A stretch of 62,168 nt of DNA from JABMRP01 sp964444795 (lineage in GTDB: Bacteria > Planctomycetota > Planctomycetia > Pirellulales > Thermoguttaceae), in assembly GCA_964444795.1 (NCBI GenBank), contig CAYUIQ010000015.1, forward strand, positions 1 to 62,168, read 5' to 3'. A program made the position numbers and the translations under genes. Under the pieces are notes generated by a model that did no database searches, was not told the origin of the DNA, and was given only the letters and a program-made list of their open reading frames with translations. Shown here piece by piece: positions 49,281 to 58,229 of this stretch (positions are counted from its first letter, which is position 1; every line of letters begins with the position of its first letter).

Positions 49281-51305
49281 GTGACCATTGCCAACGTCTA
49301 CAAACCGCGGTACTGGGTGACACAGGTACGGAGGGGCACGCCTCCTATCCGGCACGATGGCGACGTCGGCTCGCTGTTCGCTCCTTGGGCAGAGGCGAGC
49401 CGGGCGCGCACGCCCTTCCGGGCAACGTGTGTACGGATGACCTGGTGCGTGGCTCTTCTGGCGGTGGTCCTGGCAGCGGACCCCGTCTCGGCGCAGCCGG
49501 TGTTCAATTTCAGGATGGCGAACGACTTCACGAGGAATGCAAATGCCAACGGCCGCTTGGAACAGACACTGCAGCGGGCCGCGCGGGCCTGGTCGGCGTT
49601 CCTGGCGGATGACGTAACCATCAACATTGACATCAGCAGTAGCCTCGCCGGTGCGAGCGGCAGAGCCAGCGGCGTTATCGAATTGCCCTACGGCGAGTAC
49701 AGAGCCGTGTTGGGCAACGACGTTACAACCTACGCGGATTACAGGGCGCTGTGGGGCCTCCCAAGCGGATCGTCGGTGCCGAGACTGATCAGCAGAACGC
49801 AAGAGAACGGCGGCAGCCCCGTTGCGTACGTCGATTACGAGGAGAGTATCCACGTCGTCCGGCCACTGGCAAAGGCTCTTGGTTTGATTTCGCCGCATGA
49901 TTCGGGAGGCGATGGCTCCATCGAGTTCAGTCAAACGCTGTATGATCTAGGACTCTACGACGACAACCCGGACGACGGCATATTGCCCTGGACCACGGAT
50001 TTCGTTGGCAACCTCGCCCACGAAATCGGCCACGTCCTGGGCTTCGACTCCAAGTTGAGGAGCTTCTACCCCGGTGCCCCGGAATCCAGCTTCCCGCTGT
50101 TTGCGATGGACCTGTTCCGAAACAGCGATGCCAGCCGTTCCCACCCGGACGGCCCCATGCTCGACTACACCCTGGACAATGATTTGAAGTACTTCTCTGT
50201 CGAGCCCAGGTCGGAGCCGTTGGGGCTGTTCGCCAACTTCGACGACGGTCACCAGCCTGTCCACTGGAAACACCCGCCGCTGGAGCCCCAGGGTCGGCAT
50301 TTCGGGATCATGACGCCGGTATTGGAAATCGGAGAGTCCAACCACGTGGTCAGCACCTCCGATCTGGCCGTTCTGGATTTGATCGGGTGGGATCGGGTCG
50401 GTTCGGGCCAGGGCGACCCCACCGTGCCATCGGTCGCGACACTGGACGTGAAGACCTTCTCGAGTGCCGATTCCGACACGGACGACCTGCAGCTCGACTT
50501 CGGTCCGACCCGCGTCGGCACGGTCAAGTCGGGGACCCTCGGGGTCGACAATGCGGGGCAGGGCTTTTCTGCCCTCAGAGCCCTATTCGACAACACGGCC
50601 CTGGCGCCACCGTTTCCCGCACAGTACGACGTGGATCAGGAGGGGACGACGGGTATCCTTTTCGTTGGTGACGGTGAAGTGCGGGACTACGCATATGCTC
50701 CGACGGCGCGATCCGAAGGAGTGCCCGATACCGGATCGGTGGTCGTTAACGCCGGCTTCCCGGGAACCACCGAGGAGGACGTTGTCGTCGAACTCACCGG
50801 CACGGGTGTGGGGCCGCTGTTCGATTGTACGCTCGTGTCCGGATCGACGTTCGATTTCGGCTCGGTGCCGCCCGGAAATACGGCTACCCTGGAGGGGCTG
50901 ATACGGAACGCAAGCACCGACGACGACCTCGGCCGGGCCGACCTGACCGACCTGACGCTGGTCGACATCACTCTCGAAGGACCGGACGCCCCGATGTTCG
51001 ACCTCATCGGTCTCACGCCGGGAATCGTGCTGCACAAGGGTGAGGAAGTTGCCCTTGTGATCGAGTTCTCGCCAACCGGCCCAGCCGGATCCTTTGGTGC
51101 CAGCGTGACGATCGTCACCGACGAGGGCGCGGTGGTCGGCGAGCCAGGTGCAACGTTCACCTACCAACTGACGGGGGCCGCAGCCGTTCCCGAGCCGGCG
51201 ACGTTCATGCTCCTTGGCCTCGGCGGCGGCGTCCTGCTCGCCCGAGTACACTGCGAACGACAGCGCAAGACGCGGCACGTCCTGCGGTCAATTTTGGCCG
51301 ATTGA
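49281..51305 (+). CDS. Secreted PEP-CTERM metalloprotease-like protein
   Basis: A 674-residue secreted protein. The zinc-protease motif H-E-x-x-H is in NLAHEIGHVLGFDS at about 247-260. The surrounding pattern (NINIDISSSLAGASG, YGEYRAVLGND, LDLIGWD) is that of NF038122-type PEP-CTERM metalloproteases. Two Ig-like/choice-of-anchor modules follow (about 385-500 and 510-635). The sorting signal is AVPEPATFMLLGLGGGVLLA. The strong GGAGG-5-GTG supports 49281, but a signal peptide begins only at an ATG at 49437 (MTWCVALLAVVLAADPVSAQ), so the true start is uncertain. The last ten residues (RHVLRSILAD) are encoded by a copy of the SDR gene's 3' end read in another frame. Confidence 0.75.
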   Translation: MTIANVYKPRYWVTQVRRGTPPIRHDGDVGSLFAPWAEASRARTPFRATCVRMTWCVALLAVVLAADPVSAQPVFNFRMANDFTRNANANGRLEQTLQRAARAWSAFLADDVTINIDISSSLAGASGRASGVIELPYGEYRAVLGNDVTTYADYRALWGLPSGSSVPRLISRTQENGGSPVAYVDYEESIHVVRPLAKALGLISPHDSGGDGSIEFSQTLYDLGLYDDNPDDGILPWTTDFVGNLAHEIGHVLGFDSKLRSFYPGAPESSFPLFAMDLFRNSDASRSHPDGPMLDYTLDNDLKYFSVEPRSEPLGLFANFDDGHQPVHWKHPPLEPQGRHFGIMTPVLEIGESNHVVSTSDLAVLDLIGWDRVGSGQGDPTVPSVATLDVKTFSSADSDTDDLQLDFGPTRVGTVKSGTLGVDNAGQGFSALRALFDNTALAPPFPAQYDVDQEGTTGILFVGDGEVRDYAYAPTARSEGVPDTGSVVVNAGFPGTTEEDVVVELTGTGVGPLFDCTLVSGSTFDFGSVPPGNTATLEGLIRNASTDDDLGRADLTDLTLVDITLEGPDAPMFDLIGLTPGIVLHKGEEVALVIEFSPTGPAGSFGASVTIVTDEGAVVGEPGATFTYQLTGAAAVPEPATFMLLGLGGGVLLARVHCERQRKTRHVLRSILAD

Positions 51306-51313
51306 CGGGTGAG
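51272..51313 (+). repeat. Duplicate of the SDR gene's 3' end
   Basis: 42 bp match 48700-48741 with three transitions before the last base. In the SDR gene the segment encodes GGTSCGQFWPIDG-stop. Here it supplies the final codons and stop of the metalloprotease in a different frame. Confidence 0.85.
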
Positions 51314-51342
51314 TCGTCTACGTTTCGGGTGCCATAGGCGCG

Positions 51343-51360
51343 CCGGGCACAAGTGCCCGG
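51343..51360. terminator. Short hairpin between convergent genes
   Basis: Perfect 8-bp stem CCGGGCAC/GTGCCCGG with an AA loop lies between the convergent metalloprotease and RidA-like genes. There is no T-tract. It could end both transcripts or be one of the dispersed repeats. Confidence 0.4.
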
Positions 51361-51366
51361 GCTAAA

Positions 51367-52590
51367 CTACTTCGTCGGTACGACCGCGATGCCTTCGATT
51401 TCGCAGAGCAGATCGGGGCGGCAAACGTGGGCTTCGACGATCGAATGGGGGGTGTCGACGAATCCTCGCTCCTGGCAGACTTCGTCGAACAGTTCGCGGT
51501 CGGCGGCCGATTTGAGGAACGTGACCACGTGGGCCATGTCGGCAAAGGTTGCGCCGTGAGGTTTCAACAGTCCATCGATGTTGGTCAGCGTACGATGGAA
51601 CTGCGCCCGAACGTCGCCGGTGTGGACGGTCGCTCCCGCTTCGTCGACGCTGGCGGTGCCCGAGATGAACAAGCTGGTCTGTTCGGGCAGGGCCATCTTC
51701 ATGCCGCGCGCGAAGGCCGAGCCGTACTCGGGCGCTTCGTTGAGCGTGGGCGTGTGCATCAATTCGATTTGGGCGATCTCGGGGTTCATCAAGGTGTAGA
51801 CGTCCAGCGAGCAAAGCGCCCCGGGAGGATGCAGTCCCGCGCTGATACCCGTGCTGGCCGGCAATCGCTCGACGTCGTGCTCCGCGAAGAAAGCATTTCG
51901 CGAGGCATTGAGTTCGTCGTAATCGCGCTCCATTTCCTCCAGATGGATCCAGGTTCGCAGCACGTCGGGGAAGGCCAACCCGTGCTCCTGGAGCATTGCC
52001 TCGGCAGTGGCAAACATGGCGTCGCTTTGCCCGCGGAACCCATCGATCAGCCGTCCGTCGTCGTCGGTGCCGATCAGGTTGCCGATGTAGAGGTGGCTCG
52101 CGGGACCGATCTCAAGTAGTTTGACCGTGGCGTGTTCTTGGGACGTCGAAAGATGGTGGACCCGCGCGGTTTCGGATGATTGCGGCACAACGGCGTAGGC
52201 CTGCATCTCGATATCTTGCCCGAGACGGCAGGGTGGTTGCTGAAGGTACGTGGTGGCCGGGAGAAGATTGCCGCTGATGCCCTGCTTCCGATAGGCGTCC
52301 ATGCGAACGGTCTGGAAATCGTCGAAGTCGGCGGTGACGTTGCGGAAGAAGACACGCTCGGCAACGACGTGGTCCATCTTGGCGCCCACCTCGTCGAGCA
52401 GTTGCACGAGGCTGTCGTAGAGGACATCCGCCTGGCGTCGGCAGCCGTTCTTGCTGGTCCCCGATGCCACTGGCGCGCAGCGAAGGAAGATCTCCGTGGC
52501 GGCGGAGTTGGCAATCACGGTGGCTTCTCCGTCACACAGACCGCCAATTTGGGCCGGGTTGTGGTGCCGTCGCGACATCAGCTTCGTCAT
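51367..52590 (-). CDS. Tandem RidA-fold protein (FkbO/Hyg5 chorismatase-like)
   Basis: A 407-residue cytoplasmic protein with RidA/YjgF-type modules. The middle LPASTGISAGLHPPGALCSL and the C-terminal half, SLFISGTASVDEAGATVHTG, then RTLTNIDGLLKPHGATFADM and DLLCEIEGIAVVP, resemble FkbO/Hyg5-type chorismatases, which hydrolyse chorismate. The N-terminal half has YDSLVQLLDEVGAKMDHVVA and YLQQPPCRLGQDIEMQAYAV. RidA proteins deaminate reactive imines. Which activity applies cannot be told. GGAGG with a 7-base gap fixes the start at 52590; the frame is open further upstream but arginine-rich. No partner pathway genes are adjacent. Confidence 0.75.
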   Translation of the reverse strand: MTKLMSRRHHNPAQIGGLCDGEATVIANSAATEIFLRCAPVASGTSKNGCRRQADVLYDSLVQLLDEVGAKMDHVVAERVFFRNVTADFDDFQTVRMDAYRKQGISGNLLPATTYLQQPPCRLGQDIEMQAYAVVPQSSETARVHHLSTSQEHATVKLLEIGPASHLYIGNLIGTDDDGRLIDGFRGQSDAMFATAEAMLQEHGLAFPDVLRTWIHLEEMERDYDELNASRNAFFAEHDVERLPASTGISAGLHPPGALCSLDVYTLMNPEIAQIELMHTPTLNEAPEYGSAFARGMKMALPEQTSLFISGTASVDEAGATVHTGDVRAQFHRTLTNIDGLLKPHGATFADMAHVVTFLKSAADRELFDEVCQERGFVDTPHSIVEAHVCRPDLLCEIEGIAVVPTK

Positions 52591-53444
52591 CCGGTTACCT
52601 CCAGCGCTGGACAAGGAAACCGCCCGCCTTCTCACGGGTTGCCACGGCAGCCAGAGGAGGGGCCCAAAGTAGGCGGGGGCGGGAAAGTCGGTGGAACGAT
52701 GTTTCCATGTCGGCAAATCGTGTCGTAAAACCCAATCTCCACTATACCATGAACGGCCCCGCATGGGAAGATTTGTAAAGGGCGGAAAGGAGCGAGAATC
52801 CGGCGTGGGGTAGGGGAAAAGCGGCGCAACCGGTATCGTCGATAGCCCTCGGGCCAGCCTGCGTTGAGCCTCGCCCGATGGGTGCTCCTCCTGAGCAACG
52901 CCCCCCCGCGATGCGCTCGGGGTGATCGCCGCACAGGCCATCCAGGATACCAGGGCTGCGCGATCGTACTCGTGCTGACGGTGATCGCCTCGGCGCGCGA
53001 TCGCAAACGCCGACACGGAAAGCGCCAAGGTATGCGGCCCGCTCCGCGCGGTGAGTCTTCTCTTGTTCCTGGCGGAACGGCACACCGCGCGGACAGGACT
53101 CCCCCCTGATCTGCTGCCGCTCCGGCAAGGCGCGCCAACCCATCGCGGGAAGGCTCCGTTTTCTGGACTATTTTCCGCCGAAATTCGTTGCTTCGAAGCG
53201 ATAAATCGGCTTCGCCGCGACCTGCCGGGATGGCTTTGGATGGACTGGAAAGATGAAATCGCAAGTTCTTGTCACAAGGCACTTTGCGACGACAGTTTTT
53301 TCTCGGTCGCGGTTGTGATATCGCACGCGAACCGGTATACTGACTAGAATTCATTGAGGCTCCTGAAGCGGCCTGGTTGTTCCCCGAGAAAACGGGCAAC
53401 GCACCGGGGGCCGCGAGACAACATCCGGCGAAAGGACACCCCCC
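52591..53444. other. Gene-free divergent region upstream of gyrA
   Basis: About 850 bp with no credible gene; overlapping frames on both strands are arginine/proline/serine-rich noise. It must hold the leftward RidA-like promoter and the gyrA promoter. I found no DnaA-box cluster, tRNA or clear repeat. Confidence 0.45.
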
Positions 53445-56186
53445 TTGCCTACCGACTCGGACCCCCCCTCCGGCCCCGCGGATCCTGAACACGGCCCGGA
53501 CGTTCCGGACGGCAATGGCGGCTCCTCGGGACGTTTGTTCGATCTGCCGATCGAAGAGGAGCTCAAGGACAGCTACCTGACCTACGCGATGAGCGTGATC
53601 GTCAGCCGCGCGCTGCCCGACGCCCGTGACGGGTTGAAACCCTCGCAGCGGCGGATTCTGGTTGCCATGAACGACCTGAACCTGACGCCCGGCGCGGGAC
53701 GGGTCAAGTGCGCGAAGATCTCCGGCGATACGAGCGGCAATTACCACCCGCACGGCGAAAGCGTGATCTACCCAACCCTGGTGCGAATGGCCCAGGAGTG
53801 GAACTTGCGGCACGTGCTGGTCGACAAGCAGGGTAACTTCGGGTCGATCGCCGGGCTGCCGCCGGCGGCCATGCGGTATACCGAAGCGCGGATGTCGCCG
53901 ATCGCCGCCTTGATGCTGGAAGACCTGAAGCTCGACACGGTCGACTTCATTCCCACCTACGACGAACGAAACACCGAACCGTCGGTCCTGCCCTCGAAGT
54001 TCCCCAACCTGCTGGTCAACGGGGCCAACGGCATCGCGGTGGGTATGGCCACGTCGATCCCGCCGCACAATCTGGGGGAGATCTGCGACTCGCTGATCCG
54101 GGTGCTCGACGAACCGGAGGTGTCGATCGATCAACTGATGGAAATCTGCCCCGGCCCCGACTTCCCGACCGGCGGGATCGTCTGCGGACGAACCGGCATT
54201 CGCCGGGGTTACCACGCGGGCCGCTCGACGATCGTCGTCCGCGCGCGGGCACATATCGAGGAATACAAGAAAAATCGCTTCCGCATCGTGGTCAGCGAGA
54301 TCCCCTACCAGCAAGCCCGCGACCGCATCGAAGAGCGTATCGCCGCGCTGGTCACCGGGGGCCGCATCCCGGGCATCTCGGCCATTCGCAACGAAAGCGA
54401 CCTGAAGGAACCGGTGCGGTTGATCCTCGAGTTGAAGCGGGACGCCACCCCCGACGTCGTACTCAACCAGCTCTACCAGTTTTCGCCCCTGCAAGACACC
54501 TTTTCGATCATTCTCTTGGCCCTGGTCGACGGCAAGCCGCGGGTATTGTCGTTCAAGGAACTGCTGGAGGAATTTCTCCGCCACCGCGTTGAGGTGATCC
54601 GGCGCCGCACGCAGTTTCTGCTGGCCAAAGCCCGGCAGCGGAAGCACACGGTCGAGGGGCTGCTGATCGCCCATGCCAACATCGACGAAGTGATCCGCGT
54701 GATCCGCTCTTCGGGCACACAGGCGGAAGCCAAGACGCGGTTGTGCGAGATCAAGTGTCCGGCGGCCATGTTGCGCCGCGCGCTGGGCGACGACGGGTTC
54801 GCGGTCTTCGAGCAGGAGCGCGGCGCGGCCGAAGACTACTCGCTCACGCCCGTGCAAGCCGACGCCATCCTCCGCATGACGCTGGGGCAGTTGGTCAACC
54901 TGGAGCAGGAGAAACTGGGCGGCGAACACCACAAACTGCTCGACGAAATCGGCCAGTACAACCGCATCTTGTCCGACGAGGAGATCATCCGCGACATGAT
55001 CCGCCAGGATCTTCGCGATCTGAAACGCAAGCACGGCAACCCCCGCCGCACGGAGATCAGCGGGGAAGAACTCGGCGGCATCGATCTGGAAGACCTCATC
55101 ACCGAAGAGACCATGGTCGTCTCGATCAGCCACAACGGGTACATCAAGCGTACCGCGGTGAAGGCCTATCGTGCTCAGCGCCGCGGCGGCAAGGGGCTCA
55201 AGGGAGCCAAGACCGAAGACGCGGATCCGATCCAGCACCTGTTCATCGCCAGCACACACGACTACCTGCTGTTCTTCACCAATCACGGCAAGGTCTATTG
55301 GCAGAAAGTGTACGAACTGCCCGAGTTGGGGCGCGACAGTCGCGGCCGGGCCGTGGTCAATCTGCTCAATCTGGCCGAAGGCGAATGCATCGCCGATTGC
55401 CGCGCGGTACGCGATTTCGACGAGCCCGACCATTTCCTCATGATGGCGACCAGCCGGGGATTGGTGAAGAAGACACCGTTGAAAGCCTATCGCCGCCCGC
55501 TGAGAAGCGGCATCATCGCCATCAAGCTCCGCGAGGGCGACGAACTGGTCGACGTCGTGGTGACCAAACGGGACGACGAAGTGGTCCTGGCGACGGCCAA
55601 CGGCATGGCCATCCGTTTCAATCAGGCCGACGCCCGATCGATGGGCCGAAACTCCAGCGGCGTCAAGGGAATCAAACTGATCGGCGACGATCTCGTGGTG
55701 GGCATGGTGGTGGCCGACCCGGAGGCGGCCCTGTTGACCGCGTGTGTCAACGGTTACGGCAAACGCACGCCCTTTGGACCCAACGTCGCAGCGGACGCTG
55801 AGGAGATGGAAACCGAAGCGATCTCCACCGAAGACGCGGACGAAAGCACCGACGAGGAAGCGGGCGGCAACGGCGATGCCGTCTCTTCGCAAAACCGCTA
55901 TCGGGCCCAGCGCCGCGGCGGCAAGGGGGTGCGCGATATCCGCACGACCTCGCGCAACGGACCAGTGATCGGCGCGGTCCGAGTTCGGGAGGACGACGAA
56001 GTGCTGATGATGACCGCCCGGGGCAAGATCCAACGCATCCGGGCGGGCGAGATCCGCGTCGTCGGCCGCAATACACAGGGAGTGCGGTTGATGAACCTCG
56101 ACTCCGGCGACGCCTTGACCGCCGTCAAACGAGTTCCCCGCGACGATGAAGAGGGTGAGGAAAACGGCCCGGACGAAACCTCGTAA
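53445..56186 (+). CDS. gyrA: DNA gyrase subunit A
   Basis: A 913-residue gyrase A subunit, which cuts and rejoins DNA to introduce negative supercoils together with GyrB (not in the window). The catalytic Tyr is Y145 in AAMRYTEARMSP. The quinolone region is HPHGESVIYPTLVRMAQ (E105, S106, P110 at the E. coli 82, 83, 87 positions). The GyrA box QRRGGKG is at about 577. The C-terminal propeller contains a second exact QRRGGKG at about 821 after an acidic insert (about 783-810, EEMETEAISTEDADESTDEE). The gene starts with TTG at 53445, with AAAGGA about 10 bases upstream. The N-terminal 30 residues are extra and acidic/glycine-rich. Confidence 0.95.
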   Translation: MPTDSDPPSGPADPEHGPDVPDGNGGSSGRLFDLPIEEELKDSYLTYAMSVIVSRALPDARDGLKPSQRRILVAMNDLNLTPGAGRVKCAKISGDTSGNYHPHGESVIYPTLVRMAQEWNLRHVLVDKQGNFGSIAGLPPAAMRYTEARMSPIAALMLEDLKLDTVDFIPTYDERNTEPSVLPSKFPNLLVNGANGIAVGMATSIPPHNLGEICDSLIRVLDEPEVSIDQLMEICPGPDFPTGGIVCGRTGIRRGYHAGRSTIVVRARAHIEEYKKNRFRIVVSEIPYQQARDRIEERIAALVTGGRIPGISAIRNESDLKEPVRLILELKRDATPDVVLNQLYQFSPLQDTFSIILLALVDGKPRVLSFKELLEEFLRHRVEVIRRRTQFLLAKARQRKHTVEGLLIAHANIDEVIRVIRSSGTQAEAKTRLCEIKCPAAMLRRALGDDGFAVFEQERGAAEDYSLTPVQADAILRMTLGQLVNLEQEKLGGEHHKLLDEIGQYNRILSDEEIIRDMIRQDLRDLKRKHGNPRRTEISGEELGGIDLEDLITEETMVVSISHNGYIKRTAVKAYRAQRRGGKGLKGAKTEDADPIQHLFIASTHDYLLFFTNHGKVYWQKVYELPELGRDSRGRAVVNLLNLAEGECIADCRAVRDFDEPDHFLMMATSRGLVKKTPLKAYRRPLRSGIIAIKLREGDELVDVVVTKRDDEVVLATANGMAIRFNQADARSMGRNSSGVKGIKLIGDDLVVGMVVADPEAALLTACVNGYGKRTPFGPNVAADAEEMETEAISTEDADESTDEEAGGNGDAVSSQNRYRAQRRGGKGVRDIRTTSRNGPVIGAVRVREDDEVLMMTARGKIQRIRAGEIRVVGRNTQGVRLMNLDSGDALTAVKRVPRDDEEGEENGPDETS

Positions 56187-56201
56187 CGGAAACGTGTGCG
56201 T

Positions 56202-56231
56202 GTGCCACTGCTTGCCTGCAGGCAGTGGCAC
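56202..56231. repeat. GTGCCACTGC hairpin, family B
   Basis: Perfect 10-bp arms GTGCCACTGC (56202-56211) and GCAGTGGCAC (56222-56231), with an inner palindrome TGCCTGCAGGCA. It is followed by ACTTTTGCAACGGGCTGCC, nearly the outer arm of the family A repeat at 20223-20239. It lies between gyrA and the epimerase gene. Confidence 0.8.
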
Positions 56232-56259
56232 GCCACTTTTGCAACGGGCTGCCAGAATC

Positions 56260-57228
56260 ATGCCGCAGCGGGCTCTTATCACGGGAATATCGGGCTTCGT
56301 CGGCGGGTTCCTCGCCCGGCATCTGCTCAATCAGGGCGACTCGGTTCTCGGCTGTTCGCCCGATGGAACCTGGGAAAACGGCCGCCCCGAGTTCTTCGCC
56401 GACGGTGTGGCCATGGTGGCCTGGGATCTGGGCGATCCGTCGGGTGTGCCCCCGAACGCGCGGCGGCGGATTGCCGAGTTTCGCCCCACCTGCATCTACC
56501 ATCTGGCGGCACTGAGCGTGCCGGGTGACTGCGGCGCCGAGGAACCGACCGCTGGGGCGATGGAAATCAACGTCGGCGGAACGCGGCGCGTGATGCAACT
56601 GGCCCGGTCGCTGCCCGAGCCACGACCCCGCGTGTTGGCCGTCGGCAGTTCCCACGTCTACGCTCCCGTGGGACGTCGAAACTGCCGGGTCGACGAGTCG
56701 GCTCCCCTGGGACCGCGCCGCGGATACGGCCGCACCAAGCTGGCCGCCGAGCAAGAGGTCCGCGACTCGGTCGCCCAAGGTTGCGACGCGCTGGTCGTCC
56801 GCGCCTTCCAGCACACGGGCCCGCGGCAGAGCCCGCGAATGATGCTCCCCGAGTGGACCCGGCAGTTTGTCACCAGCCTCGCCGAACCGGTGCGCATCCA
56901 CACCGCCGAAGCGCGTATCGACCTGACCGACGTTCGCGACGTCGTTCGCGCCTATCGGCTATTGGTAAAACGAGGCCGGCGCGGCGAGATCTACAATGTC
57001 GGATCGGGAATCCAACGCCGCACGGGCGACGTGCTCGATATCCTCCGCAATCTGGCCGATCCTAATCGCCCCATCGAAGAGCTTCATCCCGGCTTCAAAC
57101 AGGACCACGTCGCCGACATCACCCGGCTCGTCGAAACCACCGGCTGGCAACCGGAGATCCCGCTGGAGCAAACCGTCGCCGACACGCTGGCCTATTGGCG
57201 CCATCTGGCCGAAACGGGCAGTTTGTGA
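56260..57228 (+). CDS. NAD-dependent sugar epimerase/dehydratase
   Basis: A 322-residue extended short-chain dehydrogenase. It has RALITGISGFVGGFLARHLL (cofactor loop), CIYHLAALSVPGDCGAEEPT, the V-G-S-S-H-V-Y active-site strand, Y-x-x-x-K in YGRTKLAAEQE, and the family end EIYNVGSGIQRRTGDVLDIL. The pattern is closest to GDP-mannose 4,6-dehydratase/GDP-4-keto-6-deoxymannose reductase types, acting on nucleotide sugars for cell-surface glycans; the substrate is not certain. The ATG at 56260 starts the Rossmann fold. It lies 73 bp after gyrA, beyond a palindromic repeat, so co-transcription is uncertain. Confidence 0.85.
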   Translation: MPQRALITGISGFVGGFLARHLLNQGDSVLGCSPDGTWENGRPEFFADGVAMVAWDLGDPSGVPPNARRRIAEFRPTCIYHLAALSVPGDCGAEEPTAGAMEINVGGTRRVMQLARSLPEPRPRVLAVGSSHVYAPVGRRNCRVDESAPLGPRRGYGRTKLAAEQEVRDSVAQGCDALVVRAFQHTGPRQSPRMMLPEWTRQFVTSLAEPVRIHTAEARIDLTDVRDVVRAYRLLVKRGRRGEIYNVGSGIQRRTGDVLDILRNLADPNRPIEELHPGFKQDHVADITRLVETTGWQPEIPLEQTVADTLAYWRHLAETGSL

Positions 57229-57653
57229 TTGAGAAGAAGAGCGGGGCGTGCTACCGTGAGAGAGAGCGGGATAATGCCGGTCCTTTTCCGTTTTCCTCCT
57301 CATCTCCGACCAAACGGTGGCCAATTTCCTCGGCAATCCCGGACCCGCTGTCGTTGCGCGCCGACGGACCGGTGTGAAGGCCACGGACGAAGGTTTCGGG
57401 TGCTATTCCTGCATGATCGGACCGATCTTGGCCCCAAAACCGGCGACACACCCCCCGCCGGGGCGTGTGGCGAGTGGTTTTGCACGCTCACGGCGCGAAA
57501 TCGGCTCGACATCTCGGCCGGTCATTGAAACACGAGCCTCATCCATGGTAAAGTCGGGCTCGCTATAGGATTGAAATCGCTATCAGTTAGCCCCCACGTT
57601 CACATGGATGGCCGGTCAGAGTTTCTGATCCTTGATCCCGAGGGAGGTTCGTT
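57229..57653. other. Gene-free stretch
   Basis: No credible gene in about 425 bp. The frames on either strand are short and overlap each other. The right end holds the AGGGAGG ribosome binding site of the next gene. I saw no repeats or RNA gene. Confidence 0.45.
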
Positions 57654-58166
57654 GTGGCATTTAAGGTCAGTGCGCAAGGTGTCGCACAGAGGATACGCTA
57701 TGTGATGAGCCCTAAGAAACTGGCCGATCCGGGCAAAGTTATCAGGGGATTCGAACTTCTGCAGAAAATGGCGGGCCATGCGAATGTCTCCCTGGGCGGG
57801 CTGGATGAGAAATACAAAGTGGCCGTGAACGTACTGGCCTCCGCAACAATTGCTCGCCTACTGTTCGAAGAGTTGCAATGGTTTTCCCGGAACGGGGCCA
57901 GAATTGTCATCACGTATTCGAAGTCCGGGGTGTGGGGTGGAATACTGAGACAGCCGAAGTTCCGCAACGATAGCATTGCTCTCGGGGGCGGTGGCGACGA
58001 GATTTCCGCCCGGCGTTTCGTGAACATGTTGGAACAAATGAAAATAAACCAGTGGGGGTACATCCGCGGGCTGCTGTATCCGATGTCCGGTTACTCGACC
58101 CACTGCACGACGTACGGGACTAAGAGCAACGCTGTGTTTCTGTGGATCAAGATCCACGACGGGTGA
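57654..58166 (+). CDS. Hypothetical protein
   Basis: A 170-residue protein starting at GTG, with AGGGAGG at a 7-base gap. No signal or membrane segment. The sequence (MAFKVSAQGVAQRIRYVMSP, then VNVLASATIARLLFEELQWF, RIVITYSKSGVWGGILRQPK, and the cysteine/tyrosine-rich SGYSTHCTTYGTKSNAVFLW) is unlike any family I recognise. Its composition is less GC-rich than gyrA or carB around it. It stands alone, in front of a convergent small membrane-protein gene. Probably an accessory gene of unknown role. Confidence 0.6.
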   Translation: MAFKVSAQGVAQRIRYVMSPKKLADPGKVIRGFELLQKMAGHANVSLGGLDEKYKVAVNVLASATIARLLFEELQWFSRNGARIVITYSKSGVWGGILRQPKFRNDSIALGGGGDEISARRFVNMLEQMKINQWGYIRGLLYPMSGYSTHCTTYGTKSNAVFLWIKIHDG

Positions 58167-58229
58167 TCCACAAGTGCGCCCGGCCACCGGCAGCCTGGCC
58201 CTGGAAATGCCCTGGTGTTGACAGCGGTC

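Noticed and set aside
51367..53085. Longer form of the RidA-like protein (572 residues)
   Set aside because: The extra 165 residues are arginine/proline-rich. A strong GGAGG precedes the ATG at 52590.
52742..53143. Minus-strand gene in the gap before gyrA
   Set aside because: Arg/Gly/Ser-rich translation, no ribosome binding site, and overlapping frames on both strands of equal quality.
52632..56330. 1232-residue minus-strand frame opposite gyrA
   Set aside because: Antisense shadow of GyrA; it runs on through the noncoding upstream region without any family features.
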